Shown in pieces: positions 50,092-60,626 of a stretch of 64,000 bases of DNA. Position numbers and translations under genes: made by a program. Where the stretch lies: the NCBI RefSeq assembly GCF_025264685.1, contig NZ_CP073721.1:1479001-1543000 (forward strand). Reading direction: 5' to 3'. The stretch comes from Dactylosporangium roseum (GTDB lineage Bacteria; Actinomycetota; Actinomycetes; Mycobacteriales; Micromonosporaceae). Numbering within the stretch: position 1 is the stretch's first letter; every line of letters begins with the position of its first letter. The notes under the pieces were generated by a model. The model did not search any database and was not told where the DNA came from. It was given only the letters and a program-made list of their open reading frames with translations.

Positions 50092-51510
50092 ATGGTGGGA
50101 GACGCACAACAGACGCCACGCACGCTGGCCGAGAAGGTATGGGACGCGCACGTCGTACGTTCCGCTGCCGGCGAGCCCGATCTGCTCTACATCGACCTGC
50201 ACCTGGTGCACGAGGTCACCAGCCCGCAGGCGTTCGACGGCCTGCGCATGGCGGGCCGCCCGGTCCGCCGCCCCGATCTCACGATCGCGACCGAGGACCA
50301 CAACACGCCGACCGACAACCTGCTGACGATCAGCGACCCGGTTTCCCGCACCCAGATCGAGACGCTGCGGAGAAACGCCGAGGAGTTCGGCGTCCGGCTG
50401 CACTCGCTCGGCGACGCGCAGCAGGGCGTGGTCCACGTGATGGGGCCGCAGCTCGGCCTCAGCCAGCCCGGCATGACGATCGTCTGCGGCGACTCACACA
50501 CCTCGACCCACGGTGCCTTCGGCGCGCTGGCGTTCGGCATCGGCACGAGCGAGGTCGAGCACGTCCTCGCGACCCAGACCCTGTCGCAGGCCCGGCCGAA
50601 GACCATGGCGGTCAACGTCGTCGGCGAGCTCGGCCCGGGCGTCACCGCCAAGGACCTCGTCCTGGCGCTCATCTCGCAGGTCGGCACCGGCGGCGGTCGC
50701 GGACACGTGGTCGAGTACCGCGGGCCCGCCATCGAGAAGCTCTCGATGGAAGGCCGCATGACCATCTCCAACATGTCGATCGAGTGGGGCGCCAAGGCCG
50801 GCATGATCGCGCCGGACGAGACGACCTTCGCCTACATCGAGGGCCGGCAGTACGCGCCCAAGGGCACCGACTGGGACCGCGCCAAGGAGTACTGGCAGAG
50901 CCTGCGCACCGACGAGGGCGCCAAGTTCGACACCGAGGTGACGCTCGACGTCTCGCAGCTCACCCCGTTTGTCACCTGGGGCACCAACCCGGGCCAGGGC
51001 GCGCCGCTGGGCGGCCATGTGCCACACCCCGAGGACTTCACCGAGAGCGCCGAGCGGACCGCCGCCGAGAAGGCGCTGGAATACATGGCGCTGGCGCCGG
51101 GCACGGCGCTGCGCGACATCGCGGTCGACGTGGTGTTCCTCGGCTCGTGCACCAACGGCCGCCTCGAGGACCTGCGCGCCGCCGCCGAGGTGCTGCGCGG
51201 CCGGAAGGTCGCCGACGGCGTCCGGATGCTCGTGGTGCCCGGCTCGGCGTCCGTGCGGGCCGCCGCCGAGCAGGAGGGCCTGGACAAGGTCTTCGCCGAG
51301 GCCGGTGCGGAGTGGCGGTTCGCCGGCTGCTCCATGTGTCTCGGCATGAACCCCGACACGCTCAAGCCGGGCGAGCGCTCGGCGTCGACGTCCAACCGCA
51401 ACTTCGAGGGCCGGCAGGGCCGTGGCGGCCGTACACATCTCGTGTCGCCGCCCGTCGCCGCCGCCACCGCCGTCGTGGGGCGGCTCGCGGCCCCCGCCGA
51501 CCTGAACTGA
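50092..51510 (+). CDS. leuC: 3-isopropylmalate dehydratase large subunit
   Basis: [4Fe-4S] aconitase-family subunit that isomerises isopropylmalate, and citramalate in the CimA route. It has 472 residues. Cluster cysteines are in FLGSCTNGR and in [14 protein letters not shown]-type motif [13 protein letters not shown] and EDHNTPT are present. It is divergent from ndgR, and leuD follows after 25 bases. Confidence 0.97.
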   Translation: MVGDAQQTPRTLAEKVWDAHVVRSAAGEPDLLYIDLHLVHEVTSPQAFDGLRMAGRPVRRPDLTIATEDHNTPTDNLLTISDPVSRTQIETLRRNAEEFGVRLHSLGDAQQGVVHVMGPQLGLSQPGMTIVCGDSHTSTHGAFGALAFGIGTSEVEHVLATQTLSQARPKTMAVNVVGELGPGVTAKDLVLALISQVGTGGGRGHVVEYRGPAIEKLSMEGRMTISNMSIEWGAKAGMIAPDETTFAYIEGRQYAPKGTDWDRAKEYWQSLRTDEGAKFDTEVTLDVSQLTPFVTWGTNPGQGAPLGGHVPHPEDFTESAERTAAEKALEYMALAPGTALRDIAVDVVFLGSCTNGRLEDLRAAAEVLRGRKVADGVRMLVVPGSASVRAAAEQEGLDKVFAEAGAEWRFAGCSMCLGMNPDTLKPGERSASTSNRNFEGRQGRGGRTHLVSPPVAAATAVVGRLAAPADLN

Positions 51511-51535
51511 GACCGGAACAGAGGGACACAGGACC

Positions 51536-52123
51536 ATGGAGAAGTTCACCGTTCACACCGGCACGGCCGTCCCGCTACGCCGTTCCAACGTGGACACCGA
51601 CCAGATCATCCCGGCCGTCTACCTCAAGCGGGTCACCCGCACCGGGTTCGCCGACGGCTTGTTCAACGCGTGGCGGTCCGACCCGGCGTTCGTCCTCAAC
51701 AACCCGGCGTACGAGGGAGCGTCGATCCTCGTCGCCGGGCCCGAGTTCGGCACCGGCTCGTCCCGCGAGCACGCCGTCTGGGCCTTGCAGGACTACGGCT
51801 TCCGGGTCGTCGTCGCGCCGCGTTTCGGCGACATCTTCCGGGGAAACGCGCTCAAGGCCGGGCTCCTGCCCGTTGAGCTCGACCTGAAACTCGTCGAGAT
51901 CCTGTGGGCCGCCGTCGAGGCGGATCCGAAGCTGTCGGTAACGGTCGACCTCGAGGGTCGCCAGTTGCGCGCCGACGGCCACGAATGGGAGTTCCCGCTG
52001 GACGATTTCAGCCGTTGGCGCCTGCTGGAAGGGCTGGACGACATCGGTCTCACCCTTCGCCATGTGGACGCTATCGACGCCTTCGAACAAGGTCGTCCGG
52101 AGTGGACACCCGTCGTTCACTAG
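51536..52123 (+). CDS. leuD: 3-isopropylmalate dehydratase small subunit
   Basis: Swivelling-domain partner of LeuC, 195 residues. It contains [13 protein letters not shown] near the N-terminus and [14 protein letters not shown], both family hallmarks. Co-transcribed with leuC. The 137 bases downstream to hup include an AT-rich stretch (about 52160-52215) that probably holds the hup promoter. Confidence 0.97.
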   Translation: MEKFTVHTGTAVPLRRSNVDTDQIIPAVYLKRVTRTGFADGLFNAWRSDPAFVLNNPAYEGASILVAGPEFGTGSSREHAVWALQDYGFRVVVAPRFGDIFRGNALKAGLLPVELDLKLVEILWAAVEADPKLSVTVDLEGRQLRADGHEWEFPLDDFSRWRLLEGLDDIGLTLRHVDAIDAFEQGRPEWTPVVH

Positions 52124-52260
52124 GCCCACGTTGGGCGTCTCGATGAGCCTTCGGTCAAATCCGTTGCTCCACAACGATTTCTTTTCCGTCATATGTTTGT
52201 ATCCTGTGTGCGTTGGGATACCTTGCCCACAGGGACTTCATTTCTGGTACGGGAGGAAAC

Positions 52261-52839
52261 GTGAACAAGGCCGAGCTCATCGAGGCGCTCAGCGCTCGCC
52301 TGGGCGACAAGAAGTCGGCAAACGCGGCGCTGGACGCGGTGCTGGCCGAGATCCAGAACGCCGTGACCAAGGGCGACAAGGTCGCCATCACGGGCTTCGG
52401 GGTCTTCGAGAAGCGCGTTCGTGGTGCGAGAACGGCCCGCAACCCGCGCACCGGCGAAGCGGTGAAGGTGAAGAAGACCTCGGTGCCCGCGTTCCGCGCC
52501 GGCGCCAGCTTCCGCGAGATGGTTGCCAGCGGCAAGGTGCCGAAGGTCGCCCCCGCGAAGAAGGCCGCCACCAAGACGGCCGCCGCGAAGGCCACGACGG
52601 CGAAGGCCACCGCCGCCAAGGCGACCACGGCGAAGGCTGCTCCGGCCAAGGCCGCGAAGGCCGCTCCGACCAAGGCCGCCGCCAAGGCCGCCGCCAAGGC
52701 GGCGCCGGCCAAGAAAGCCGCCGCCAAGACCACGCGTGCCGCTGCCGCGACCACGGCGCGCAAGACCACCACCGCCACCACGGCCGCGAAGACCACGGCC
52801 GCGAAGAAGGCGCCGGCCCGGAAGGCCGCTGCCAAGTAG
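52261..52839 (+). CDS. HU-like nucleoid protein with Lys/Ala-rich tail
   Basis: DNA-binding histone-like protein of 192 residues. Residues 1-90 form a standard HU domain (NKAELIEAL, ITGFGVFEKR, RNPRTGEAVKVKKT). Residues 100-192 are a Lys/Ala/Thr-rich tail with repeated AAKAT/PAKKA units, as in mycobacterial HupB and Streptomyces HupS. Such tails add non-specific DNA binding and compaction. The start is GTG 52261 after GGGAGG. A terminator follows at 52868. Confidence 0.95.
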   Translation: MNKAELIEALSARLGDKKSANAALDAVLAEIQNAVTKGDKVAITGFGVFEKRVRGARTARNPRTGEAVKVKKTSVPAFRAGASFREMVASGKVPKVAPAKKAATKTAAAKATTAKATAAKATTAKAAPAKAAKAAPTKAAAKAAAKAAPAKKAAAKTTRAAAATTARKTTTATTAAKTTAAKKAPARKAAAK

Positions 52840-52867
52840 GCGCACACCATCCACTCACGCACGACGA

Positions 52868-52897
52868 AGGGCGGCACCGCGATCGCGGGGCCGCCCT
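52868..52897. terminator. Terminator between hup and mutT1
   Basis: An 8-base-pair GC stem (52868-52875 with 52890-52897) with additional CCGCG/CGCGG pairing inside, followed by GCTTTCT. It lies between convergent genes and may work both ways. Confidence 0.6.
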
Positions 52898-52939
52898 GCT
52901 TTCTGGAGAGCGTCCAGATCGGACGTCCGAAGTGGACCT

Positions 52940-53824
52940 TTACGACTGGTCGGCGACGGTCGCCGGGACGAGCTTGTCCCGGCCCACGAGGCGGCCGTCG
53001 GCGAAGCTGAGGATCCAGCCGGCGCCCTTTCGAGTGTGGAAGTCCACGTCGGTCCGGCGGGTCAGCTCGGTCAGCAGGGGCGGCATCAGCTTGCCCTGGC
53101 TGCACACCACCGTTACGCCGCCCTGCTTGGCCACCTCGACCAGCGCCGCCGCCGCGGTGTCCGGCGGCTGCTCCTCGTCGAAGCGTGCGTCGAGCTCCAG
53201 CGGCAGGCCCAGCGGCTCCACGGTCTGCCGGCACCGCAGGGGGGTGGCCGACACCGTCCGCTCCGGCCGCAACAGCGTCAGCAGCTCGTTCAGGGCCCTT
53301 GCGTCGCGTTCCCCGGTGGCGTCCAGCGGCCGGTCGCCGTCCGGGCCGGACCATTCGCGCCGCTTGCCGGCCCTGGCGTGCCGGACCAGCGCCACGACGG
53401 AGGTCACCCGCGGCAGGTCCAGGAACGCCCGGACGACCCCGCGGTCGTGGGCGTAGCTCAGCAGGCGCTGCGCCTCGCCGGCCGGCACCCACCGGGCCTC
53501 CTCGATCTCGTCGTCGGCCGGCCGGGGCGTCCACGACTGCGCGCGCATCGACCAGAAGTCGACGTGCTTCTCCACGCCCGGCTCGCCGGTCAGGTACCGG
53601 ATGGACGGCAGGCGCACCTGCGGTACCGCCGAAACGAGGGTCTCCTCGTAGACCTCGCGCACGGCGGCGGCCAGCGCGTGCTCGCCGGGGTCGAGCTTGC
53701 CCTTCGGCAATGACCAGTCCTGGTAGCGGGGACGGTGGACGAGGACGACTTCGACGGCGCCGCCGGCGACGGTGCGCCATACGACGCCACCCGCCGCGCG
53801 GATGACCGTGTTCACTTCAGCCAT
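52940..53824 (-). CDS. Two-domain NUDIX/histidine phosphatase, MutT1-like
   Basis: A 294-residue protein. The N-terminal NUDIX domain (about 1-140) has the box GKLDPGEHALAAAVREVYEE. The C-terminal domain (about 145-294) is of the histidine phosphatase type with VRHARAGKR near residue 166. This matches mycobacterial MutT1, which cleans oxidised nucleotides and hydrolyses Ap4A-type dinucleotides, and which also neighbours ppk and hupB. The start ATG overlaps the end of the CHAD gene by 13 bases, so the two are coupled. Confidence 0.9.
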   Translation of the reverse strand: MAEVNTVIRAAGGVVWRTVAGGAVEVVLVHRPRYQDWSLPKGKLDPGEHALAAAVREVYEETLVSAVPQVRLPSIRYLTGEPGVEKHVDFWSMRAQSWTPRPADDEIEEARWVPAGEAQRLLSYAHDRGVVRAFLDLPRVTSVVALVRHARAGKRREWSGPDGDRPLDATGERDARALNELLTLLRPERTVSATPLRCRQTVEPLGLPLELDARFDEEQPPDTAAAALVEVAKQGGVTVVCSQGKLMPPLLTELTRRTDVDFHTRKGAGWILSFADGRLVGRDKLVPATVADQS

Positions 53825-55353
53825 GCGATGTTCTTTTCCTCCATGACAGCCGCCCACACCGCCGGGAACGTGTTCCGTGACCGGGTCACCGCGGCGCGTT
53901 CCCGCTCGAACAGCCGCCCGGCGGTGACGGCGAGGGTGTGGTCGTCGGGGTCGGACGCGGCGATGTCCAGCCACGCGTCGGCGGCGATCGCGGCGTCCTG
54001 GTGCTCGCCGAGGACGGTTTGCGCCTTGGCGATGGCCTTTGCCAGCAGTGCCGCGTCCGGGCCCACGATCGGGGCGGCCGCGTCGGCGGCGTAGCGGGCG
54101 CGCTTGGCCCGCTTGCGGACCTCGTGCCACTCGTCGTCGGGCAGGTCCAGGGTGAGGCCGCCGGCCGCGGGAGCCGCACCGCCGCCGTAGGCCAGGCGCC
54201 GCCACGGTCTGCGCGCGATGTCCGGCAGGACCTCCGTGGCCCGTGCGGAGGCCGGCGGCGACAGGCCCGGCGCCCGGGCCGCCTCGACCAGCGAGTCGAG
54301 CAGCGCGACGTACCGCGGCGCGTGCAGCGCCTCGTCCAGCGCCGTCAGCGCCTTCTCGTGCCGCGCGGCGAGCTCCGCGTCGATCCGCTCCACCGCCGCG
54401 GCGGCGAGCGGCGCGAGCGGGTCGCGCGCCGCGGTCTGCCGCAGCCGGGCCCGCAGCACCTCGACGTCCCGGGCGCCGCCGAGCGCCTCGGCGAGCCAGC
54501 TCAGCTCCGCCCGGAGCGTGGCGGTCCAGGCCGGATCCAGCAGGGCCTGGAAGGTCTGGAGGTCGCTGCGCAGCCGGCGGGTGCCGACCCGCATCTGGTG
54601 CACGGGGGTGTCGCCGTTGGGCAGTGTCTCGCGCAGCCTGGCGAACGGGTCGTGCCGGACGATGCGGGCCACGTCGCGGCGGATCGCCTCGGTCACCACG
54701 TCGCCGGCCCGGGCCTTGCGCCGCAGGGGCGCCGGCGGCGGCACCGCTGGATCGGCCAGCGGCCCGCCCGCCGTGAGCGCGCGCACGTGTTCCGGGACGC
54801 TGTCGGAGACCGTCGCCCCGGCCGTCAGGAGCAGATCCTCCAGCCGGTCGAGGAGCCGGGGCGGCCCCGCGCGCAGCTCCAGCGCGATCTCGCGGAACCG
54901 GTGGGCGACCTTCCGGCCGTCGAGCACCGTGACGAAGTCGTCGGCGACCTCGGCGAGCACCGTGCCGTCCCGGTTCACCACGTCGTGAACGGTCCGCACG
55001 GTCCGCAGCACGGCGGCCGGTGCCAGGTCGGCACCGCGCCGGTAGGCCGTCACGAGGTCGAGCAGGACCGGCGGGACGACGCCGGGACGGGTGGCGGGTC
55101 GCGAGTGCTCGTGCCGCACGCCGGCGACCGACGACGGCAGGTGCACCGTCCAGGCCTTCGCGGCCGACTCGCCCTTGCGGTGCCGCAGCGAAGCCCCGGC
55201 CCGCGCGAGCAGTCGGTCGGCGGTGTCGTAGTAGGTCGCCTTCAACGTCACCGGGGGGCGCACCGCGACCCTGGTCCCACCCTTGCCGGCGGCTTCGAGA
55301 TCGGGCATCGTGAATTCCTCGGCGACCAGGTATCTGTGGTCTTCCTCCGGCAT
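53812..55353 (-). CDS. CYTH-CHAD domain protein
   Basis: A 513-residue protein. The N-terminal CYTH-like domain (about 1-195) has YYDTADRLLARAGASLRHRKG, and the C-terminal helical CHAD domain (about 220-513) has VHQMRVGTRRLRSDL and EWHEVRKRAKRARYAAD. CHAD domains bind polyphosphate through conserved basic residues, and CYTH domains act on triphosphates. The location between mutT1 and ppk, in the same direction, supports a polyphosphate role. Confidence 0.92.
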   Translation of the reverse strand: MPEEDHRYLVAEEFTMPDLEAAGKGGTRVAVRPPVTLKATYYDTADRLLARAGASLRHRKGESAAKAWTVHLPSSVAGVRHEHSRPATRPGVVPPVLLDLVTAYRRGADLAPAAVLRTVRTVHDVVNRDGTVLAEVADDFVTVLDGRKVAHRFREIALELRAGPPRLLDRLEDLLLTAGATVSDSVPEHVRALTAGGPLADPAVPPPAPLRRKARAGDVVTEAIRRDVARIVRHDPFARLRETLPNGDTPVHQMRVGTRRLRSDLQTFQALLDPAWTATLRAELSWLAEALGGARDVEVLRARLRQTAARDPLAPLAAAAVERIDAELAARHEKALTALDEALHAPRYVALLDSLVEAARAPGLSPPASARATEVLPDIARRPWRRLAYGGGAAPAAGGLTLDLPDDEWHEVRKRAKRARYAADAAAPIVGPDAALLAKAIAKAQTVLGEHQDAAIAADAWLDIAASDPDDHTLAVTAGRLFERERAAVTRSRNTFPAVWAAVMEEKNIAWLK

Positions 55354-55421
55354 CCGGTCACCCTAGCGTCTGCTGCACGGCCGCGGCCCGGCCTCGGTCA
55401 TGGGACAGACGCTACAGGCTG

Positions 55422-57818
55422 TCACTCCGCGCGGTCGACGATCCGGCGCAGCAAGGCCTCCTGCGGATTGCGGCCCGGGCGTCGGTGCCACTGGCCGCTG
55501 CCGGTCAGCTCGAACGCCCCGGTGTCCTCGCTCATCATGAGCGTCAGCACGCGGTTGAGCTCCTCGGTCGAGGCCGGGTCGGTCACCTGCACCAGCGCCT
55601 CGACACGGCGGTCGAGGTTGCGGTGCATGAGGTCGGCGGAGCCGATCCAGTACTGCGCCGCGGCGCCCCGGCCGAATCGGAACACCCGTGAGTGCTCCAG
55701 GAACCGGCCCAGCACCGAGCGGACGCGGATGTTGTCCGAAAGGTCCGGCACGCCCGGGCGCAGCGCGCAGATGCCGCGCACGATGAGGTCGACCCGCACG
55801 CCCGCCTGGCTGGCCCGGTAGAGCGAGTCGATGATCTCCTCGTCGACCAGCGAGTTGACCTTGATCTGGACCAGGCCCTCCGGGCCGATCGCGATCTCCC
55901 GGTTGATCCGCTCGACGATGCCGCGGCGCACCCCGTGCGGCGCGACGAGCAGCCGCCGGTAGGAGGTCTGCCGGCTGTATCCGGTGAGGACGTTGAACAG
56001 GTCGGTCAGGTCGGCGCCGACTTCCGGGTCGGCGGTGAGCAGCCCGTAGTCCTCGTAGAGCCGGGCCGTCTTCGGGTGGTAGTTGCCGGTGCCGACGTGG
56101 CAGTACCGCCGGATGTGGTTGCCTTCCTGCCGCACGACCAGTGCCGTCTTGGTGTGCGTCTTGAGGCCGACCAGGCCGTACACCACATGGCAGCCGGCCC
56201 GCTCCAGCGTCCTGGCCCAGCCGATGTTGGCCTTCTCGTCGAAGCGCGCCTTCACCTCGACGAGCACCACGACCTGCTTGCCCGCCTCGGCCGCGTCGAC
56301 CAGCGCGTCGACGATCGGTGAGTCGCCGCTGGTGCGGTACAGGGTGAGCTTGATCGCCAGCACGTTGGGGTCGGCGGCGGCCTGCTCGATGAACCGCTGC
56401 ACGCTCGTGGAGAACGAGTGGTACGGGTGATGGACCAGGATGTCGTGGTCCCGCAGCCGGGCGAACACGCTGCGCGGCGTCTCACCCTCGGCGAAGTGCG
56501 GGTGCGTCGCCGGGACGAACGGCGGGTCCTTGAGGTCCGGCCGGTCGACGCCGTTGTAGATCTGCCACAGCGCGGTCAGGTCGAGCAGGCCGGGGACCCG
56601 CAACACGTCGTGCGCGTCCATGTCGAGCTCGCGGACCAGGAGCTCCAGCACGTGGTCGGAGATCGACGCGGCCACCTCGAGCCGCACCGGCGGGCCGAAC
56701 CGGCGCCGGGCCAGCTCCCGCTCCAGCGCCTGCAACAGGTCCTCGTCGCGGTCCTCGTCGAGCTCCACCTCGGCGTTGCGGGTCACCCGGAACAGGTGGT
56801 GCTCGACCACCTGCATGCCGGAGAACAACTGCCCGAGGTGCGCCGCGATCAGCTCCTCGACCGGCAGGAACCGCATCACCCGGGCGCCGTCGCGGGTGAC
56901 CCGGTCGAGGGCGAAGAAGCGCGGCACATTGTTGGGGACCTTGATCCGGGCGAAGAGCTCCGGGCCGCCGTCCTGCTCCCGCACCACCACGGCCAGGTTC
57001 AGGGAGAGGCCGGAGATGTACGGGAACGGGTGCGCCGGGTCGACCGCGAGCGGGGTCAGCACCGGGAAGATCTGCTCGCGGAACGACGCGCGCATCTTCT
57101 CCCGCTCGGCCGGGTCGAGCTCGCTCCATCTGACGATGTGGATGTGCTCCTCGGCCATCGTCGGCGCGATCTCCTCGGCGAACACCCGCGACTGGCGGGC
57201 CATCAGCGCCGACGTCTGCTCCGCGATCTGCTCCAGTTGCTCCGTCGGCGGCAGGAATCCGGGCCGGCGCACCGGCAGGCCGGTCTGTAGGCGCCGCTTC
57301 AGGCCGGCGACGCGCACCATGTAGAACTCGTCGAGGTTGCTGGCGAAGATGGCCAGGAACTTGGCGCGCTCCAGCAGCGGCGTCGCGCGGTCCTCCGCCA
57401 GGGTCAGCACCCGCGCGTTGAAGTCGAGCCAGGACAGCTCGCGATTGAGATACCGATCCTCGGGGAGTGGTTTCGCCTCCGGTACGGGCAGTGCCTCCTC
57501 CGCCGGCCCCGAAGGCTGCGGCACCGGCCGGCGCTCGGCAGCGGGCGCCGCTTCGGTCGTGGTGCCGATCGTTGCGCTGTCTTCCACCGTGATCTCGTTC
57601 ACCGTGACCTCGCTCACCGTGACTGGATCCGGCGCCGCGGGCCTCGTGACCTTGGTGGCTCGCCGAGCCCGGGCCGGCGTCCCCGTGCTGCCGGAACGCG
57701 TCGTCCTGGCCGGTGTGCTCGCCGGGTCGGACCGCTGGGCGGTGCCGCGCGAGCGGCTACGACCGGTCGAGCTCTCGTCCACCGGATCATCATGGCCTGT
57801 TCGTGCCGGTCTCAACAT
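55422..57818 (-). CDS. ppk: Polyphosphate kinase PPK1
   Basis: Makes polyphosphate from ATP. The 798 residues include the four PPK1 domains preceded by a disordered Thr/Ala/Arg-rich extension of about 120 residues that most PPKs lack. The core begins at [14 protein letters not shown]. The phosphorylated histidine is in [12 protein letters not shown], followed by [23 protein letters not shown] and the [16 protein letters not shown] region are intact. It lies upstream of the CHAD and mutT1 genes in the same direction. Confidence 0.96.
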   Translation of the reverse strand: MLRPARTGHDDPVDESSTGRSRSRGTAQRSDPASTPARTTRSGSTGTPARARRATKVTRPAAPDPVTVSEVTVNEITVEDSATIGTTTEAAPAAERRPVPQPSGPAEEALPVPEAKPLPEDRYLNRELSWLDFNARVLTLAEDRATPLLERAKFLAIFASNLDEFYMVRVAGLKRRLQTGLPVRRPGFLPPTEQLEQIAEQTSALMARQSRVFAEEIAPTMAEEHIHIVRWSELDPAEREKMRASFREQIFPVLTPLAVDPAHPFPYISGLSLNLAVVVREQDGGPELFARIKVPNNVPRFFALDRVTRDGARVMRFLPVEELIAAHLGQLFSGMQVVEHHLFRVTRNAEVELDEDRDEDLLQALERELARRRFGPPVRLEVAASISDHVLELLVRELDMDAHDVLRVPGLLDLTALWQIYNGVDRPDLKDPPFVPATHPHFAEGETPRSVFARLRDHDILVHHPYHSFSTSVQRFIEQAAADPNVLAIKLTLYRTSGDSPIVDALVDAAEAGKQVVVLVEVKARFDEKANIGWARTLERAGCHVVYGLVGLKTHTKTALVVRQEGNHIRRYCHVGTGNYHPKTARLYEDYGLLTADPEVGADLTDLFNVLTGYSRQTSYRRLLVAPHGVRRGIVERINREIAIGPEGLVQIKVNSLVDEEIIDSLYRASQAGVRVDLIVRGICALRPGVPDLSDNIRVRSVLGRFLEHSRVFRFGRGAAAQYWIGSADLMHRNLDRRVEALVQVTDPASTEELNRVLTLMMSEDTGAFELTGSGQWHRRPGRNPQEALLRRIVDRAE

Positions 57819-57839
57819 GAACTTATCGCTGCCAAAGGG

Positions 57840-58037
57840 TCACGGGAGCGTCGGGAGTGTGACCTTGGTGACCGTGCCCACGTCGTCGTGGTCGAGCCGG
57901 ACCCGCTGACCGAGCCGCAGGTGCCGCAAGCCGGAGGCGTCGAACGCCGCCGCCGGGAAGGAGATCTCGGCGCCGTCGTCGAGCAGCACCGTGCCGGTGC
58001 GGGTCGCCTCGTCGAAGGTCGCCACCGTGCCCTGCAT
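57840..58037 (-). CDS. Small cold-shock/OB-fold-like protein
   Basis: A 65-residue protein starting MQGTVATFDEATRTGTVLLDDG, with RLGQRVRLDHDDVGTVTKVTL at the end. The alternation of strands resembles a cold-shock or S1-type OB fold, though the RNP aromatic motifs are not evident. It sits between cofC and ppk in the same direction with gaps of 4 and 21 bases, so all may be one transcript. Confidence 0.7.
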   Translation of the reverse strand: MQGTVATFDEATRTGTVLLDDGAEISFPAAAFDASGLRHLRLGQRVRLDHDDVGTVTKVTLPTLP

Positions 58038-58041
58038 GCGA

Positions 58042-58692
58042 TCACGCTACCGTGCAGAGGACCTGTCCGGTATGCGTGCCGAGACCCAGTCTTGCCGCAG
58101 CGTCCAGATCCGCCGCCGTGTCGACGTCCCGGCGCAGGCTGGGCCACCTGCCGTCCAGCTTGGCCGCACCCGAGCGCAGGTGCGCGGCGGCCGAGCCGGG
58201 GCCGAAGCGCGGTGCCAGGGCCGCCCCCGACGGTGCCGTGAGCAGGACGGTGCCGGTGCCCTCCAGGTCGGGCACGAATGCCCGCCCACCGGCCCGCACC
58301 GCCGCCACCAGTGCCGACTCCAGGTCGGCGGGGCGCAGCGCGGGCAGGTCGGCGGTCAGCGCCGCCACCGGGCCCGCGGCACCGCGGGCGCCGAAGGCGA
58401 AGGCCGCGTTGAGCCCGGCGGCCGGGGCGTCCGGCAGGCAGTTGGCGCCGAGCCGGGCCAGCTCGGCACGGACGGCCCGGTCGTCGCAGACGGCAACCAC
58501 ACCGGCGACCACCCCGCAGGCGAGCGCCGCGGCGACCGTGTCCCGCGCCATCGCCAGGACAAGATCGGGGTGGGTCGCCTCGGGAACGGCGCCGCGCAGC
58601 CGGGTCTTGGCGGTCGGCAGCGGCTTGACCGGCACCACCGCCACCCACGTCACCGGCGTGTCCGGAGCCGTCGACCGGCCGTGGCTGAGCAT
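58042..58692 (-). CDS. fbiD: 2-phospho-L-lactate / phosphoenolpyruvate guanylyltransferase (CofC/FbiD)
   Basis: Nucleotidyltransferase of coenzyme F420 synthesis that makes the GDP-activated phospholactate or phosphoenolpyruvate for FbiA. The 216 residues fit. Visible are VVPVKPLPTAKTRLRG at the N-terminus and LTADLPALRPADL with the metal-binding Asp. The start is ATG at 58692 with AGGATGGG upstream. In mycobacteria the orthologue also lies next to ppk. It is divergent from plsC. Confidence 0.92.
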   Translation of the reverse strand: MLSHGRSTAPDTPVTWVAVVPVKPLPTAKTRLRGAVPEATHPDLVLAMARDTVAAALACGVVAGVVAVCDDRAVRAELARLGANCLPDAPAAGLNAAFAFGARGAAGPVAALTADLPALRPADLESALVAAVRAGGRAFVPDLEGTGTVLLTAPSGAALAPRFGPGSAAAHLRSGAAKLDGRWPSLRRDVDTAADLDAAARLGLGTHTGQVLCTVA

Positions 58693-58765
58693 GACCCATC
58701 CTGACACGGCGGCGTAGCCGGTCGCAGTGGCATGATTCGCAGCAGAGCCATGAGGGGAGGGTGAG

Positions 58766-59494
58766 ATGGCGCGCCGGAAGCTCGGCTTTTGGCGGCGTTT
58801 CGCCGTCATGACTGTGAAACCCACGATCAAGGCGCTGACCCGACGCGCCTGGGCGGGAATGGAGCACATCCCCGCCCAGGGTGGGGTGATCATCGTGGTC
58901 AATCACATCTCGCACGCCGACCCGCTCGCTGTCGCGCACTACATCTACGACGCCGGCCGGTGGCCGTCGTTCCTGGCCAAGTCGAGCCTCTTCGACGTGC
59001 CGGTCCTCGGTTACCTGCTCAAGGCCGCGCACCAGATCCCGGTGCGCCGCGGCACCACCGACGCGGTCAAGGCGCTGGAGGCGGCCCGGGCCGGGATCCG
59101 CAACGGCGAGGCCGTCGTCATCTACCCGGAGGGGACCACCTCCCGAGAGCCCGAGCTGTGGCCCATGCGCGGCAAGACCGGCGCGGCGCGGCTCTGGCTC
59201 GACACCCGCGTGCCGGTGATCCCGGTGGTGATGTGGGGCCCGGAGCAGATCTTCGACCCGCGCACGAAGAAACTGGACCTGTTTCCGCGGAAGCTGATGC
59301 GGATCACCACCGGCGCACCGATCGACCTGTCCGCCTGGGCGGACGCCCAGCCGAGCGCGCAGATCCTCACCGAGATCACCGACCACATCATGCTGCACCT
59401 GCGGGACATGCTCGTCGAGCTGCGCGGCGGCACCCCGCCGCCGCTGTGGATCCCCGGACGTTCCAGCCGATCGGACGAAGAGCGGACGGTATGA
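58766..59494 (+). CDS. 1-acyl-sn-glycerol-3-phosphate acyltransferase (PlsC family)
   Basis: Acyltransferase of phospholipid synthesis, 242 residues. The acyltransferase boxes are NHISHADPL near residue 47 (catalytic His and Asp) and [10 protein letters not shown] near 117. A hydrophobic patch lies near residues 32-45. ATG 58766 has GGGAGGG upstream. It lies just ahead of gpsA, which supplies glycerol-3-phosphate, so the two genes act in the same pathway. Confidence 0.93.
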   Translation: MARRKLGFWRRFAVMTVKPTIKALTRRAWAGMEHIPAQGGVIIVVNHISHADPLAVAHYIYDAGRWPSFLAKSSLFDVPVLGYLLKAAHQIPVRRGTTDAVKALEAARAGIRNGEAVVIYPEGTTSREPELWPMRGKTGAARLWLDTRVPVIPVVMWGPEQIFDPRTKKLDLFPRKLMRITTGAPIDLSAWADAQPSAQILTEITDHIMLHLRDMLVELRGGTPPPLWIPGRSSRSDEERTV

Positions 59495-59589
59495 GCCGAG
59501 CGGAGAGGCCGCTCATCATGGGTGCGGGAAGCGCAGAGTTGGCCAAGGGCTCACGGCGGCGCCGGGGCGAAGCGGAGGCGGTCGAGTGA
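59491..59589 (+). CDS. Possible 32-codon ORF bridging plsC and gpsA
   Basis: An ORF that starts at an ATGA overlapping the plsC stop and ends at a GTGA overlapping the gpsA start. The product [20 protein letters not shown]... is basic at the end and has no recognised family. It may exist only to couple translation, or by chance. Confidence 0.3.
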   Translation: MSRAERPLIMGAGSAELAKGSRRRRGEAEAVE

Positions 59590-60617
59590 CCATTCGTAGG
59601 GCAGCGGTACTCGGGTCGGGCTCGTGGGGCACGGCCTTCGCCAAGGTGCTCGCCGATGCCGGGACGCCCGAGGTCACCATCTGGGCGCGGCGGCCCGAGG
59701 TCGCCGCCGCGATGCGGGAGCGGCGCGTCAACCTCGACTACCTGCCGACGATGTGGCTGCCCGACGCGGTGACCGCCACCGGTGACGCCGCGGCGGCCAT
59801 CGACGGCGCCGATCTCGTGGTGCTGGCCGTGCCGTCGCAGACGCTGCGGGACAACCTCGCCGGCTGGGCCGGCCTGATCGACCCCGACGCGACGCTGGCC
59901 AGCCTCATGAAGGGCATCGAGCTCGGCACGCTCAAGCGCATGAGCGAGGTCGTCGTCGAGGTCGCCGGCGTCGAGCCCGAGCGCGTCGCCGTGGTCACCG
60001 GTCCGAATCTCGCTCCGGAGATCGCCGCGGAGCAGGTCGCGGGCACCGTCGTCGCGTGCCGCGACATCCGCCGGGCCGAGCTGGTGCAGCGGGCGATCAG
60101 CACGCGCTACCTCAGGCCGTATACCAATGACGACGTGGTCGGCTGCGAGCTCGGCGGTGCCGTGAAGAACGTCATCGCCCTCGCCTACGGCATGGCCGTG
60201 GCGCTGGGGTTCGGCGACAACACCCGCGCGACGCTGATCACCCGCGGCCTGGCCGAGACCGCCCGGCTCGGTGCGGCGCTCGGCGCCAACCCGATGACGT
60301 TCGCCGGCCTCGCGGGCCTGGGCGACCTCGTCGCCACGTGCTCGTCGCCGCTGTCGCGCAACCGCACCTTCGGCGAGCGGCTCGGCCGCGGCGAGACGCT
60401 CGAGCAGGCGCAGGCCGCGACCCGGCAGACCGCCGAGGGCGTCAAGAGCTGCCTATCGATCCGCGACCTCGCCCGCAGCGTCGGCGTGGAGATGCCGATC
60501 ACCGAGCAGGTCGAGCTGGTCTGCCACGAGAACCTCGACCCGCTGAAGGCCCTCGCCGCGCTCATGGCACGCGAGACCAAGCCGGAGCGGCCGGGCGTGC
60601 CGTCGACCGGCCAGTAG
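59586..60617 (+). CDS. gpsA: Glycerol-3-phosphate dehydrogenase [NAD(P)+]
   Basis: Reduces dihydroxyacetone phosphate to glycerol-3-phosphate for membrane lipids. The 343 residues fit the family. The cofactor motif [12 protein letters not shown] lies at the N-terminus, the catalytic lysine is in [12 protein letters not shown] near residue 193, and [11 protein letters not shown] is intact. Start GTG 59586. The order plsC, gpsA, PLP enzyme, ddl-like matches the actinobacterial core order, apart from the PLP enzyme. Confidence 0.96.
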   Translation: MTIRRAAVLGSGSWGTAFAKVLADAGTPEVTIWARRPEVAAAMRERRVNLDYLPTMWLPDAVTATGDAAAAIDGADLVVLAVPSQTLRDNLAGWAGLIDPDATLASLMKGIELGTLKRMSEVVVEVAGVEPERVAVVTGPNLAPEIAAEQVAGTVVACRDIRRAELVQRAISTRYLRPYTNDDVVGCELGGAVKNVIALAYGMAVALGFGDNTRATLITRGLAETARLGAALGANPMTFAGLAGLGDLVATCSSPLSRNRTFGERLGRGETLEQAQAATRQTAEGVKSCLSIRDLARSVGVEMPITEQVELVCHENLDPLKALAALMARETKPERPGVPSTGQ

Positions 60618-60626
60618 GGTGGCCGC

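Noticed and set aside
53938..55821. A 627-codon plus-strand frame over the CHAD and ppk genes
   Set aside because: Arg/Gly-rich antisense shadow of two well-supported minus-strand genes.
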